Below are positions 23,675-31,767 of a stretch of 64,000 nucleotides of DNA, piece by piece (the stretch's first letter is position 1; each line of letters opens with the position of its first letter). This stretch comes from Kribbella aluminosa. GTDB taxonomy: Bacteria > Actinomycetota > Actinomycetes > Propionibacteriales > Kribbellaceae. The notes beneath the pieces are model-generated. The model had not been told where the DNA came from. It saw only the letters and a program-made list of their open reading frames with translations, and ran no database searches. The position numbers were made by a program, and so were the translations under genes. Where the stretch lies: NCBI RefSeq assembly GCF_017876295.1, contig NZ_JAGINT010000002.1:1426001-1490000 (forward strand). Direction: 5' to 3'.

Positions 23675-24688
23675 GTGTCCGACGGAATCTGGCTGCGCTT
23701 CCTCAGCGGCCCCGACATCGACGCACTCGGTCTCACCCGGCTGGAGATCGTCGACGCCGTCGAGGAGGCGGTCCGCGAGCACGGCGAGGGCCGGACCGCG
23801 TTCGAGCCACGCGTCCACCTCACACCGGACAACGGCGGCATCGGTCACTTCAACATCCTCCGCGGCCACCTCGACGGGCTCGGTGAGCACGGCATCAGCG
23901 GCGTGAAGGTGGTCGGCGACTTCGTCCCGAACTACCTGAGGGGCCTGCCCAGCGAGCTCGCGATGGCGACGCTGTTCGACCCGACCACCGGCGTACCGCT
24001 CGCGGTGCTCGACGCGACCATGATCACCGCGGCCCGGACCGGCGCGATGACGACCGTCGGGGCGCGGCACCTGGCGCGCCGGGACAGCAAGATCCTCGCG
24101 CACGCAGGCGCCCGGGGTACGGCGTGGTGGAACGTGACCATGCTCGACGACCTCCTCGACCTCGACGAGATCCGGGTGACGTCCGCGCGCCCGGAGTTCC
24201 GGGAGAAGTTCGCCGCGGACCTCGCTGTGGAGCTGTCCACGCCGATCCGGGTGTGCGCGACCGCGGCGGAGGCCTTCGACGGCGCCGACGTACTCGTCGA
24301 GGCCACCCGTCTCACCGAGCCCGAGCCGCTGCTGCGGACGGCGGCCGTCCGGCCCGGCGCGTTCGTCGTACCGTACGGGACGGTCTCCGCGGTCGAGCTG
24401 GACCTGCTGGACGTGATCGACAAGGTGGTCGTCGACGACTGGCGGGAGGCCCGGTCCGGCCGCTTCGGGTCGCTCCGCCGGCACGTCGACACCGGCCGCC
24501 TGTCGCCGGACACCCTGTACGCCGAGATCGGCGAGATCGTGGCCGGCCGCAAGCCCGGCCGCGAAACCCCCACCGAACGTACCCTCTTCTGGCACCGCGG
24601 CTTGTCCCTCCTGGACGTGGCCATCGCCCACCTGATACTCCGCCGCGCCGAGTCCGCCGACGCCGGCACGATGCTCCGGTTCCACTGA
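23675..24688 (+). CDS. Ornithine cyclodeaminase / mu-crystallin family protein
   Basis: 337 residues from GTG 23675 with AAGGAG upstream. The fold is recognised from FEPRVHLTPDNGGIGHFNIL, VKVVGDFVPNYLRGLPSE and LFDPTTGVPLAVLDATMIT, followed by AARTGAMTTVGARHLARRDS. The dinucleotide loop reads ILAHAGARGTAWWNV rather than the usual GxGxQA, so cofactor binding may differ. Family members interconvert amino and imino acids (ornithine cyclodeaminase, SbnB-type synthases, ketimine reductases). The stop codon overlaps the start of the lyase-like gene (TGATG), so the products probably work together. Confidence 0.82.
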   Translation: MSDGIWLRFLSGPDIDALGLTRLEIVDAVEEAVREHGEGRTAFEPRVHLTPDNGGIGHFNILRGHLDGLGEHGISGVKVVGDFVPNYLRGLPSELAMATLFDPTTGVPLAVLDATMITAARTGAMTTVGARHLARRDSKILAHAGARGTAWWNVTMLDDLLDLDEIRVTSARPEFREKFAADLAVELSTPIRVCATAAEAFDGADVLVEATRLTEPEPLLRTAAVRPGAFVVPYGTVSAVELDLLDVIDKVVVDDWREARSGRFGSLRRHVDTGRLSPDTLYAEIGEIVAGRKPGRETPTERTLFWHRGLSLLDVAIAHLILRRAESADAGTMLRFH

Positions 24689-26088
24689 TGATCAAGGAAC
24701 CAAGCGATCTGGATCCGGCCGGCGCCGAACCGATCGAGCTGGCACCCGCCCTCCTCGAGCGGCTGGCCGCCATCCGCGCCGAAGCCCTGCAGACGTTGGG
24801 ATCCGGCGACCCGGTGTACGGCGTGAACACCGGGATGGGCAACCTCAGCAAACGCCGCCTCACCGACAACGAGCAACGCCGCCACCAACGGAACCTCCTC
24901 CTCGCCCGCGCAGCCGGCGGCCCGCCCTGGCTGCCGCCCGAAGAGGCCCGCGCCGTCCTGATCGGCCGCCTCCGCACCTTCCTCACCGGTGACGCCGCGG
25001 TCTCCGTCGGCCTCGTCAACCAGTTGGTTGCCCTCATCAACAGCAGCCACGTCCCCGCGATCCCCTCCGAAGGCGCCGGATCGGCCGGCGAGATCATCCC
25101 GCTCGCTCACGCCGCTGGCCCGCTGGTAGGCCTCGGCTGGGTGACCGACGGCGCCGACGTGCGCCCGGCGGCCGGGCTGCTGCCGCCGTTCGAGCTCGGG
25201 CCGAAGGAAGGTATCGCCTTGCTGGCGGGCATTCCCGGCGCCACCGGCCGCGCCGCGCTGAACGCCACCAGAGCACGCCGCCTGGCCGATCACCTCACCG
25301 CGGTATCCGCCGGAGCAATCGCGGTCGTCGGAGCGAACCGCGATCCGTATCAAGCTGTGGTCGGCCGTGGCGACGACGTACTGGCCGCCGAGCTCACGCG
25401 CCTCAGAGAGCTGGCCGGCCCGGAGCCGGACCCACGCGGCTTGCAGGCGCCGGTCTCGTTCCGGATAGCCGGGCAAGTAGTCGCGCATGTACGGCGAACC
25501 CTCCAGCAGCTCGACGACGCCGTGGAGCGCGCGTTCGACGGCGTCACCGACTCACCGGCCTACCTGGACGGCGAATTCGTCGGCACCGCCGGATTCCACG
25601 GCCTCGACCTGACGGCGTACTGCGACCACCTGACCGCGGCTCTCGCCCACGCGGCCGAGGTCTCCACCGCCCGCCTGCACCGTCTCCTCGACCCGACCGT
25701 GACTGGGCTCCATGCACAGCTGGCCCGCGATCCCGGACCACAAGCAGGCCTGGTAGCAGTCCACAAACGCGCCGTCGCGATCACCCATCAGCTCCGTCGC
25801 CTGACGTTGCCCACGGCAATCAGTACGGCGGAGACGTCCAACGGCCAGGAAGACGTCCAGACCTTCTCCTGGGAAGCCGTCGGCAACCTGGGCGAAGCGA
25901 TCCGTCATACCCGCGAAACAACAGCCTGCGAACTCCTCGCGGTACGGCAAGCCTTCGCGCTGTCCGAACGCCCGGTCCCACCCGGCCTTCAACCTCTGCT
26001 GGAGGCGGTCGACGACGTCGTACCACCGATCGACGCCGACCGCCCGTTCGGCGACGACCTGACCGCGATCCTCACCCACGTGCTCTAA
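24688..26088 (+). CDS. Aromatic amino acid lyase (HAL/PAL) homologue with altered MIO motif
   Basis: 466 residues, coupled to the upstream gene by a TGATG overlap. HAL/PAL hallmarks are clear: YGVNTGMGNLS (about 44-54), RNLLLARAAG, IPSEGAGSAGEIIPLAH, and late NGQEDVQTFSWEA. In canonical enzymes the motif reads G-A-S-G-D and the Ala-Ser-Gly cyclises to the MIO electrophile. Here the aligned bases give G-S-A-G-E, with Ser132 one position early and Ala133 where the serine should be. Canonical MIO formation is therefore unlikely. It may be a non-lyase homologue, use shifted chemistry, or act as a partner of the cyclodeaminase-like protein. Length is slightly below the ~500 of bacterial HAL. Confidence 0.8.
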   Translation: MIKEPSDLDPAGAEPIELAPALLERLAAIRAEALQTLGSGDPVYGVNTGMGNLSKRRLTDNEQRRHQRNLLLARAAGGPPWLPPEEARAVLIGRLRTFLTGDAAVSVGLVNQLVALINSSHVPAIPSEGAGSAGEIIPLAHAAGPLVGLGWVTDGADVRPAAGLLPPFELGPKEGIALLAGIPGATGRAALNATRARRLADHLTAVSAGAIAVVGANRDPYQAVVGRGDDVLAAELTRLRELAGPEPDPRGLQAPVSFRIAGQVVAHVRRTLQQLDDAVERAFDGVTDSPAYLDGEFVGTAGFHGLDLTAYCDHLTAALAHAAEVSTARLHRLLDPTVTGLHAQLARDPGPQAGLVAVHKRAVAITHQLRRLTLPTAISTAETSNGQEDVQTFSWEAVGNLGEAIRHTRETTACELLAVRQAFALSERPVPPGLQPLLEAVDDVVPPIDADRPFGDDLTAILTHVL

Positions 26089-26111
26089 GCCGGCGCCCAC
26101 TCAGGAACACC

Positions 26112-26164
26112 TTGACAGCGCCGCCGGCTGCCGTGCATTGTTAACCACATGGTTTCAGAACCAT
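26112..26164 (+). promoter_or_regulatory. Promoter and operator of the leaderless arsR operon
   Basis: TTGACA (26112-26117) is followed after 18 bases by CATTGT (26136-26141), predicting a transcription start at or next to ATG 26149. The first 16 bases of the coding sequence, ATGGTT-TCAG-AACCAT (26149-26164), are a perfect 6-4-6 inverted repeat suited to the ArsR product. This would block initiation directly: autorepression. Confidence 0.6.
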
Positions 26165-26484
26165 TGAGTTATGAATCTGGATTGACCGGCGTCTTCGCGG
26201 CGCTCGCCGATCCGACCCGGCGCGCGATCCTCACCCGGCTGAAGGGTGGTGACGCCACCGTCGCCGAGCTCGCGGCGCCGTTCAGCATGTCGCAGCCGGC
26301 CGTGTCCAAGCACCTGAAGGTGCTCGAGCAGGCCGGGCTGATCAGCCGCTCGCAACGAGCGACCGCGCGGCTCAGCCATCTCGAGGCCGAGCCGCTGCGG
26401 AGCGCGGTCGACTGGCTGATGGACTACCGGGCCTATTGGGCGGAGAGCTTCGATCGGCTCGACGACCTGCTGGAGGACTTGTGA
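26149..26484 (+). CDS. ArsR family winged-helix repressor
   Basis: 111 residues. Typical ArsR/SmtB fold: VFAALADPTRRAILTRLKGG, recognition helix SQPAVSKHLKVLEQAGLI and a basic wing. There is no Cys-rich metal site, so it belongs to the non-metal class usually coupled to AHSA1/SRPBCC genes, as here. ATG 26149 appears to be the first transcribed base (see promoter). Its stop overlaps the GTG of the next gene, so the three downstream genes are co-translated. Confidence 0.92.
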   Translation: MVSEPLSYESGLTGVFAALADPTRRAILTRLKGGDATVAELAAPFSMSQPAVSKHLKVLEQAGLISRSQRATARLSHLEAEPLRSAVDWLMDYRAYWAESFDRLDDLLEDL

Positions 26485-26954
26485 AGATCATCGCTGAGCC
26501 CGGTTCGCCGCAGGTCGTCATCATCCGGACGTTCAACGCCCCGCGGGAGCTGCTGTTCCGCGCGTACACCGAGCCCGACCTGGTGAAACGCTGGCTGGGG
26601 CCGGCCGGGCTCGAGCTCGTCGTCAACCAGCTCGACCCGCGGCACGGCGGCCGCTGGCGCTGGACGCACTACGACGCCGCGGGCAAGGGCTACGTGTTCC
26701 ACGGTCTGTACCACGGTGAGCCGACGCCGGAGCGGATCGTGCAGACGTACGAGTTCGACCAGGCGCCGGGCACCGTCTACCTGAACCTGATCACGTTCGA
26801 CGAGGCCGACGGGGTCACCACCCTCACTCAACGGACCGTGTTCTTCGCGGTCGAGGACCGGGACCTGTACGTCGACGGCGGCATGGAGCGCGGCATCCGC
26901 GCGTCCATGCAACAGCTGGCGGACCTCGTCACCGAACTGGAGGCAACCTCATGA
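26481..26954 (+). CDS. SRPBCC / AHSA1 domain protein
   Basis: 157 residues from GTG 26481, overlapping the ArsR stop (GTGA), with GGAGG upstream. AHSA1 signatures: RTFNAPRELLFRAYTEPDLV, KRWLGP, GGRWRWTHYDAAGKGYVFHG and the C-terminal helix RGIRASMQQLADLVTEL. The helix-grip fold encloses a hydrophobic cavity; ligands of this ArsR-linked group are generally unknown. Second gene of the ArsR-AHSA1-SDR operon. Confidence 0.9.
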   Translation: MKIIAEPGSPQVVIIRTFNAPRELLFRAYTEPDLVKRWLGPAGLELVVNQLDPRHGGRWRWTHYDAAGKGYVFHGLYHGEPTPERIVQTYEFDQAPGTVYLNLITFDEADGVTTLTQRTVFFAVEDRDLYVDGGMERGIRASMQQLADLVTELEATS

Positions 26955-27697
26955 CCCTCATGGATGGCAAACACGCGATCGTGTACGGCGCGACCGGACC
27001 GATCGGCGGCGCGGTCGCTCGAGCGTTCGCCCGGGAAGGCGCCACCGTCCACCTGGCCGGCCGGACCGCCGAAACTCTCGACCGCCTGGCCGCCGAGATC
27101 CGCACTGCGGGCGGCAAGGCCGAGGTCGCCGTCGTCGATGCGCTCGACGAGCAGTCGGTCGACCGGCACGCCGCCGTCCTCGACCGGATCGACGTCTCGT
27201 TCAACCTGATCGGCCACAAGCAGTACTTCGGTACGCCGCTGGTCGACATGTCCCTCGCCGACGTCGAGGAGCCGGTGCGGAACATGCTGCGCACCTTCTA
27301 CCTGACGTCCCGCGCGGCCGCCCGGCGGATGATCCAGCAGCGCTCCGGCGTGATCCTGACCTTCGGCGGGTACGGCGACCCGGCGGCGAACCTCGGCGGC
27401 TTCCAGGTCGGTTTCGGCGCGGTGGAGGCGCTCCGCCGCAGCCTGGCGCGCGAGCTCGGCCCGCACGGCATCCGCGTCGTCACCCTGCAGACGAACGGCA
27501 TTCCGGAGTCGAACCCGGACACCTACCCCGAGGACTTCCGCCGCGAGGTCGCCGAACGGACCGCCGCCCAGACCATGCTGAACCGCGCGGCAACCCTCGC
27601 CGACGTAGCCGCCGCGGCCACCTTCGCCGCCTCGGACCGAGCCGCCGCCTTCACCGGCACTGCCCTCAACCTCACCGCCGGCGCCGTCGTCAACTAG
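26951..27697 (+). CDS. SDR-family protein lacking the Tyr-x3-Lys catalytic pair
   Basis: 248 residues, starting inside the preceding stop (ATGA). The dinucleotide-binding glycine motif is YGATGPIGGAVARAF (about 12-26) and the Rossmann fold is complete (HLAGRTAETLDRLAAEI, EVAVVDALDE, DVSFNLIG). Where SDR enzymes have Ser...YxxxK, this reads LTFGGYGDPAANLGGFQVGF, with Phe in place of the Tyr and no Lys four residues on. It may bind NAD(P) without classical dehydrogenase chemistry, or use another residue. Third gene of the ArsR operon. Confidence 0.85.
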   Translation: MTLMDGKHAIVYGATGPIGGAVARAFAREGATVHLAGRTAETLDRLAAEIRTAGGKAEVAVVDALDEQSVDRHAAVLDRIDVSFNLIGHKQYFGTPLVDMSLADVEEPVRNMLRTFYLTSRAAARRMIQQRSGVILTFGGYGDPAANLGGFQVGFGAVEALRRSLARELGPHGIRVVTLQTNGIPESNPDTYPEDFRREVAERTAAQTMLNRAATLADVAAAATFAASDRAAAFTGTALNLTAGAVVN

Positions 27698-27710
27698 CCA
27701 AGTCGAGCGT

Positions 27711-28292
27711 TCACGGGGTCGGCGGTACTTGGTGGTCGGAGTACAGGTCTGGGATCGGGATCGGCATTCGCCAGAAGTGTGTGTCGGCCTGGATCACGCC
27801 GTGCCGGACCGCGAGGTAGCGGAGCAGGCGGAGCGGGCCGGCGATCAGGACGAAGGCCAGCGGGAGCTCGACCAGGACCGCGCTGAGAAGCGCCTGGGTG
27901 AGGTCGTCGCCGCGCTGGCTGGTCATCACGTCCACCCAGGCGTCGCAGAGCAGCAGTACGCCGGACGCGAACGCGGACGGGAACACGAACTGCTTACGCT
28001 TCCAGCCGCCGATCGCGGTCAGCACCAGCATGGTCAGCAGCAGGATGTCGAACCCGACCCAGGTCGCGCCCCAGTTCCGGGCGACGTAGTGGTCGGGCAG
28101 GGTGAGCGCCAGGTACACGGTCCAGGGGACCAGCACCGCAACGCAGACCATGATCAGCACGGTCCGCCACTTGCGGATCCGGTCGATCGTCCGCCGGGAC
28201 GGCAGTCCGCCCGGCCGCGGCACCAGCCGCAGGATCAACGCCCGCCGCTCCGCCGGCGTCATCGCCGCGATCTCTTCGTCGGTCAGCTGCAC
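27711..28292 (-). CDS. Conserved membrane protein of unknown function
   Basis: 193 residues from GTG 28292. The N-terminal 40 residues are charged (LTDEEIAAMTPAERRALILR). Four membrane segments follow: VLIMVCVAVLVPWTVYLAL, WVGFDILLLTMLVLTAIGG, FPSAFASGVLLLCDAWVDVM and LLSAVLVELPLAFVLIAGPL. GTG 28292 is chosen over an upstream open frame because CATACT ends 6 nt before it, as in leaderless genes, and the upstream frame has no start signal. The DVMTSQRGDD loop is well conserved-looking but I do not recognise the family. Divergent from the DUF1992 gene. Confidence 0.65.
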   Translation of the reverse strand: MQLTDEEIAAMTPAERRALILRLVPRPGGLPSRRTIDRIRKWRTVLIMVCVAVLVPWTVYLALTLPDHYVARNWGATWVGFDILLLTMLVLTAIGGWKRKQFVFPSAFASGVLLLCDAWVDVMTSQRGDDLTQALLSAVLVELPLAFVLIAGPLRLLRYLAVRHGVIQADTHFWRMPIPIPDLYSDHQVPPTP

Positions 28293-28372
28293 ATCTCGAG
28301 TATGCCTTGTGATTGCATTCACAAACTTGTAGGCTGAGATCCCGAAGCAACTCCAAGGGTGAGGTGCCGAGC

Positions 28373-28849
28373 ATGACCGAGCGCAAGCCACCGGGCATGA
28401 AGACCCAGGACTGGGTCGAGGCCCAGATCAAACAGGCCCAGAACGCGGGCGAGTTCGACGACCTGGCGCTGGCCGGGAAGCCGCTGCGGCTGGCCGACGG
28501 GCACGACCCGGACTGGTGGGTGAAGGACTTCATCCGCCGGGAGAACATCGAGACCGACGCGCTGCTGCCGTCGGCGATGCAGCTCCGCAAGGAGAAGCAG
28601 CAGGTCCACGAGAAGGTCCGCGGGATGCGCCGCGAGTCCGAGGTCCGTGAGTACCTGGCGGAGCTGAACCAGCGGATCCGGCTCGCCATCCGTGACACCA
28701 CCGGCCCCGTGGTCCCGACCGGCCCGGTCAACGAGGACGCGGTCATCGCCCAGTGGCGGATGGAACGCCCCGCCCGCGAGCCGGCCACTCCGCGCTCCGC
28801 GCCGCCGAAACCGCAGAAGAAGTCCTTCTGGCAGCGTCTCTTCAGCTGA
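28373..28849 (+). CDS. DUF1992 (DnaJ-homologue C28 domain) protein
   Basis: 158 residues. The DUF1992 signature occupies most of the protein: VEAQIKQAQNAGEFDDLALA, GKPLRL, WWVKDFIRRENI and PSAMQLRKEKQQV. The C-terminal 50 residues are Pro/Arg-rich and end KKSFWQRLFS. The family is widespread but lacks a defined function. GAGGTG lies 7-12 nt before ATG 28373. It ends in an 8-bp overlap with the convergent dehydrogenase gene. Confidence 0.85.
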   Translation: MTERKPPGMKTQDWVEAQIKQAQNAGEFDDLALAGKPLRLADGHDPDWWVKDFIRRENIETDALLPSAMQLRKEKQQVHEKVRGMRRESEVREYLAELNQRIRLAIRDTTGPVVPTGPVNEDAVIAQWRMERPAREPATPRSAPPKPQKKSFWQRLFS

Positions 28850-30941
28850 GCAGGTCCCGGGCGGCCTGCTCGATCGTCTGTTCGCTGAGGAGTACCTCGT
28901 GCGCGGCCGCGCCCAGCGGGACGTACGAGTCGTAGCTCGTCACCCGCGCAAGCCGGCCGGCGTACCCGTGGTCGATCAGCGTGGCCAGGACGCCCTCGGA
29001 CACCCCGCCCGACCGGCGGGTCTCGTCGGCGACCAGCACCTTCCCGGTGATGTTTGCCTCGCGCAACAGATCCTCGACCGGCAGCGGCGCCAGCCAGCGC
29101 AGGTCGAGGACCCGGATCCCCGGCACCCGCGCGGCCACCCGAAGGCTCATCGGTACGCCGTTCCCGAACGTCACGATGGTCAGCCCGGTCCCGTCGCCGT
29201 ACGTCCGCCCGCGCCCGATCGGCACCGGCTCGCCGGCGTACGGCGCCAGCCACTGCTCGTCGCCGTCGGCGTACAGGTCCCGCCGGTGGTAGAGCGCGAT
29301 CGGCTCCAGGTACACGCTCACCGCGCCGGTCGCCCGCGCCGCGGCCGCGCACGCGTGCAGCATCCCGGCCGCGTCGTCGGGCCGCGACGGTGACGCGATC
29401 ACGATCCCGGGGATGTCCCGCAGTACGCCGATCGCGTCGTCGTTGTGGAAGTGGCCGCCGAACCCCTTCTGGTACCCGTACCCGGCGATCCGCAGCACCA
29501 TCGGATTCGCGTACTGCTCCTGCGAGAAGAACTTCAGCGACGCCGCCTCACCGCGCAACTGGTCCTCGGCGTTGTGCAGGTACGCGAGGTACTGGATCTC
29601 CGGGATCGGCAGCAGCCCCGAGACGCCCGCACCCAGCGCGAGACCGAGGATCGACTGCTCGTCGAGCAAGGTGTCGAACACGCGGGCCGGCCCGTACGCC
29701 TTCTGCAGCCCGCGCGTCACGCCGTACACCCCGCCCTTGCGGCCGACGTCTTCGCCGAACACCATCGCCTCCGGGTACGACGCCAGTACGTCGCTGAGCG
29801 CCCGGTTGATCGACTGGCTCAACGTCAACGGCTCGTCGGCGGGAGTGCGCCGCGGCAGCGCGGTCCGGATTGCGTCCGGCGGTGGGAAGCGGAGCGGTGC
29901 GGCGATCACCTCGGCCGAGGTCAGTTGCGGGAGGCCGGCGATCTCGGCCGCGATCCGGAGAGCCTCCGCCTGCTTGTCCTCATACAGCTCGACGATCTCG
30001 TCCACGGAGTAGCCCGACCCGAGCAGGTAACGCGCCGTACCCAGCAGCGGGTCGAGCTCCTCGTCCGCGGCCAGTTCGGCGGCGGAGCGGTACGCCGTCT
30101 CCACGTCGGAGCCCGCGTGGCCGAGCAGCCGGACGGTCCGCAGCCGCAGGAAGGCCGGGCGCCGGTTCCGCCGTACGAACGTCGCCGCCTCGGTCGCCAG
30201 CGAGAGCGCCGCGTCCAGGTCGGTGCCGTCCGCGTCGAAGTACCGCAGGCCGGGGCGGGAGCCGTACGCCTGCCGGATCCAGCCGTCCGGGGTGCGCACG
30301 CTGATCCCGATCCCGTTGTCCTCGCAGACCAGCAGCAACGGCATCGGCAGGCCCTGGTACGACGCGTGCAGTGCGGCGTTGATCGCGCCGGTCGCGGTCG
30401 AGTGGTTCGCGGACGCGTCGCCGAAGCTGGTCACCACGATCGCGTCGGCCGGCCACGGGGACGGTACGCCGAGCTTCGCCGACCGGTTCATCGAGAACGC
30501 GACGCCCATCGCCCGTGGCAGGTGGGACGCGATCGTCGACGTCTGCGGGATGACCGACAGCTCGTGCCGGCCGAACACCTTGTGCCGGCCGCCCGCGATC
30601 GGCTCGCTGGTCGCCGCGGCGACGCCGAGCAGGATGTCCCGCAGGCCCTCCTTCGAGCCGCACTGCGCCGCCCGGGTCAGGTAGAACGCGCCGGAGCGGT
30701 AGTGCAGCAGTGCCGGGTCGGTCGGCTGCAGGGCGGCGGCGACGGCCGCGTTCCCCTCGTGGCCGGCCGAGCCGATCGTGTAGAAGCCCGTGCCCTGGGA
30801 CTGCATCCAACGGGCTGCCAGGTCCGCGTGCCGGCTGCCGAGCTGAGCGTCGTACAGGCCGCGGAGCAGGTCTGCGTCGTGCTCCCACGGGGCCGGGGCG
30901 AGGCCGCGGACGCGTTCGGCGAAGGTCCTCATTTCAACCAT
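28842..30941 (-). CDS. Fused alpha-beta E1 component of a 2-oxoacid dehydrogenase
   Basis: 699 residues from ATG 30941; ATG 30932 is also possible. The N-terminal half is an E1-alpha domain with GSAGHEGNAAVAAAL and the thiamine diphosphate motif SFGDASANHSTATGAIN to CEDNGIGISV. The C-terminal half is E1-beta/transketolase-like: LSQSINRALSDVLASYPEAM, FGEDVGRKGGVYGVTRGL and the C-terminal swivel domain with VLVADETRRSGGVSEG. Such fusions decarboxylate branched-chain or related 2-oxoacids and need E2 and E3, which are not in the window. It could therefore act as a stand-alone ThDP enzyme or use subunits encoded elsewhere. Confidence 0.88.
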   Translation of the reverse strand: MVEMRTFAERVRGLAPAPWEHDADLLRGLYDAQLGSRHADLAARWMQSQGTGFYTIGSAGHEGNAAVAAALQPTDPALLHYRSGAFYLTRAAQCGSKEGLRDILLGVAAATSEPIAGGRHKVFGRHELSVIPQTSTIASHLPRAMGVAFSMNRSAKLGVPSPWPADAIVVTSFGDASANHSTATGAINAALHASYQGLPMPLLLVCEDNGIGISVRTPDGWIRQAYGSRPGLRYFDADGTDLDAALSLATEAATFVRRNRRPAFLRLRTVRLLGHAGSDVETAYRSAAELAADEELDPLLGTARYLLGSGYSVDEIVELYEDKQAEALRIAAEIAGLPQLTSAEVIAAPLRFPPPDAIRTALPRRTPADEPLTLSQSINRALSDVLASYPEAMVFGEDVGRKGGVYGVTRGLQKAYGPARVFDTLLDEQSILGLALGAGVSGLLPIPEIQYLAYLHNAEDQLRGEAASLKFFSQEQYANPMVLRIAGYGYQKGFGGHFHNDDAIGVLRDIPGIVIASPSRPDDAAGMLHACAAAARATGAVSVYLEPIALYHRRDLYADGDEQWLAPYAGEPVPIGRGRTYGDGTGLTIVTFGNGVPMSLRVAARVPGIRVLDLRWLAPLPVEDLLREANITGKVLVADETRRSGGVSEGVLATLIDHGYAGRLARVTSYDSYVPLGAAAHEVLLSEQTIEQAARDLLS

Positions 30942-31071
30942 GATCCGGGAAGTGCGCGCCGATGACAGCAGCGACCACGAGTTGAACAGGTCACTCGGGG
31001 AACCGCGGCCCGGGGTTGTTCGTTCACCGGGCGAGGGGGACTCTGTGGGGTGTGGTGACGGTGAGTGAGCT

Positions 31072-31743
31072 GTGGTGATGCACCTTTCGCGGGTCGTACG
31101 GCGGGTGGGCGTCGCGGCCGGTCTCGGAGTCGGGACCGCCGGGGCGATGGCCGGTGTCCTGCTGCTCGGCCCGCTGGCGGCCTCGGTGCTGCTGGTCGTG
31201 GTGTTCGTGCTGGTCTGGCCGTTGGCCGCGGTGGTCCGGCACGTGACGGAGGAAGCGCCGTACGGTTCGGCGGCCCTGGTCGCGGCGTCGGCTGCGGGCG
31301 CGGTGCTGTGCCTGCCCGGGCTGGTACGGCTGCTCGCTTGGGGAGCACTCGGCGTGACCGCGGGGCTGATCCTTGCGGTGGTGTTCGTGCTGATCGATCT
31401 CGTCGTACCGGATCGGGGCGTGCACCGTCCTGCGTCGCCGCGGAAGTCTCTCCGGCAGCGCAACCTGGAGCGGCTGACTGACGCGCAGCTCGCCGAGGAC
31501 GAGCAGCTGATCGCGTCCCTGCAGTGCCCGTTGTCGATCGCCGAGCTGTGCGGCGTCTGGTCGGAAACCGCGACCCAGTTGGCCCACGGCGCCGGCGCGC
31601 GCGACCGACAGGCGGTCGCCGAGGTCCGTCGCATCTGCCTGGACGAATTCGAACGCCGCAACCCCACCGGCTTCCACCGCTGGCTCGACGCCGGCGCCCC
31701 CGCCAACCCCAGCCGCTACCTACTCCCCATCCCCGGCGAATAA
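31072..31743 (+). CDS. Membrane protein of unknown function
   Basis: 223 residues (GTG 31072; ATG 31078 is equally possible). Three to four membrane segments lie in the first 115 residues (VGVAAGLGVGTAGAMAGVLL, VLLVVVFVLVWPLAAVV, GALGVTAGLILAVVFVLIDL). The soluble C-terminal half contains LERLTDAQLAEDEQLIASLQ, CPLSIAELCGVWSETATQLA and EFERRNPTGFHRWLD, a block seen in several actinobacterial hypothetical proteins. No known domain recognised. Confidence 0.65.
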   Translation: MVMHLSRVVRRVGVAAGLGVGTAGAMAGVLLLGPLAASVLLVVVFVLVWPLAAVVRHVTEEAPYGSAALVAASAAGAVLCLPGLVRLLAWGALGVTAGLILAVVFVLIDLVVPDRGVHRPASPRKSLRQRNLERLTDAQLAEDEQLIASLQCPLSIAELCGVWSETATQLAHGAGARDRQAVAEVRRICLDEFERRNPTGFHRWLDAGAPANPSRYLLPIPGE

Positions 31744-31767
31744 CCCCACACCCGGGCCGGCGCCTGC

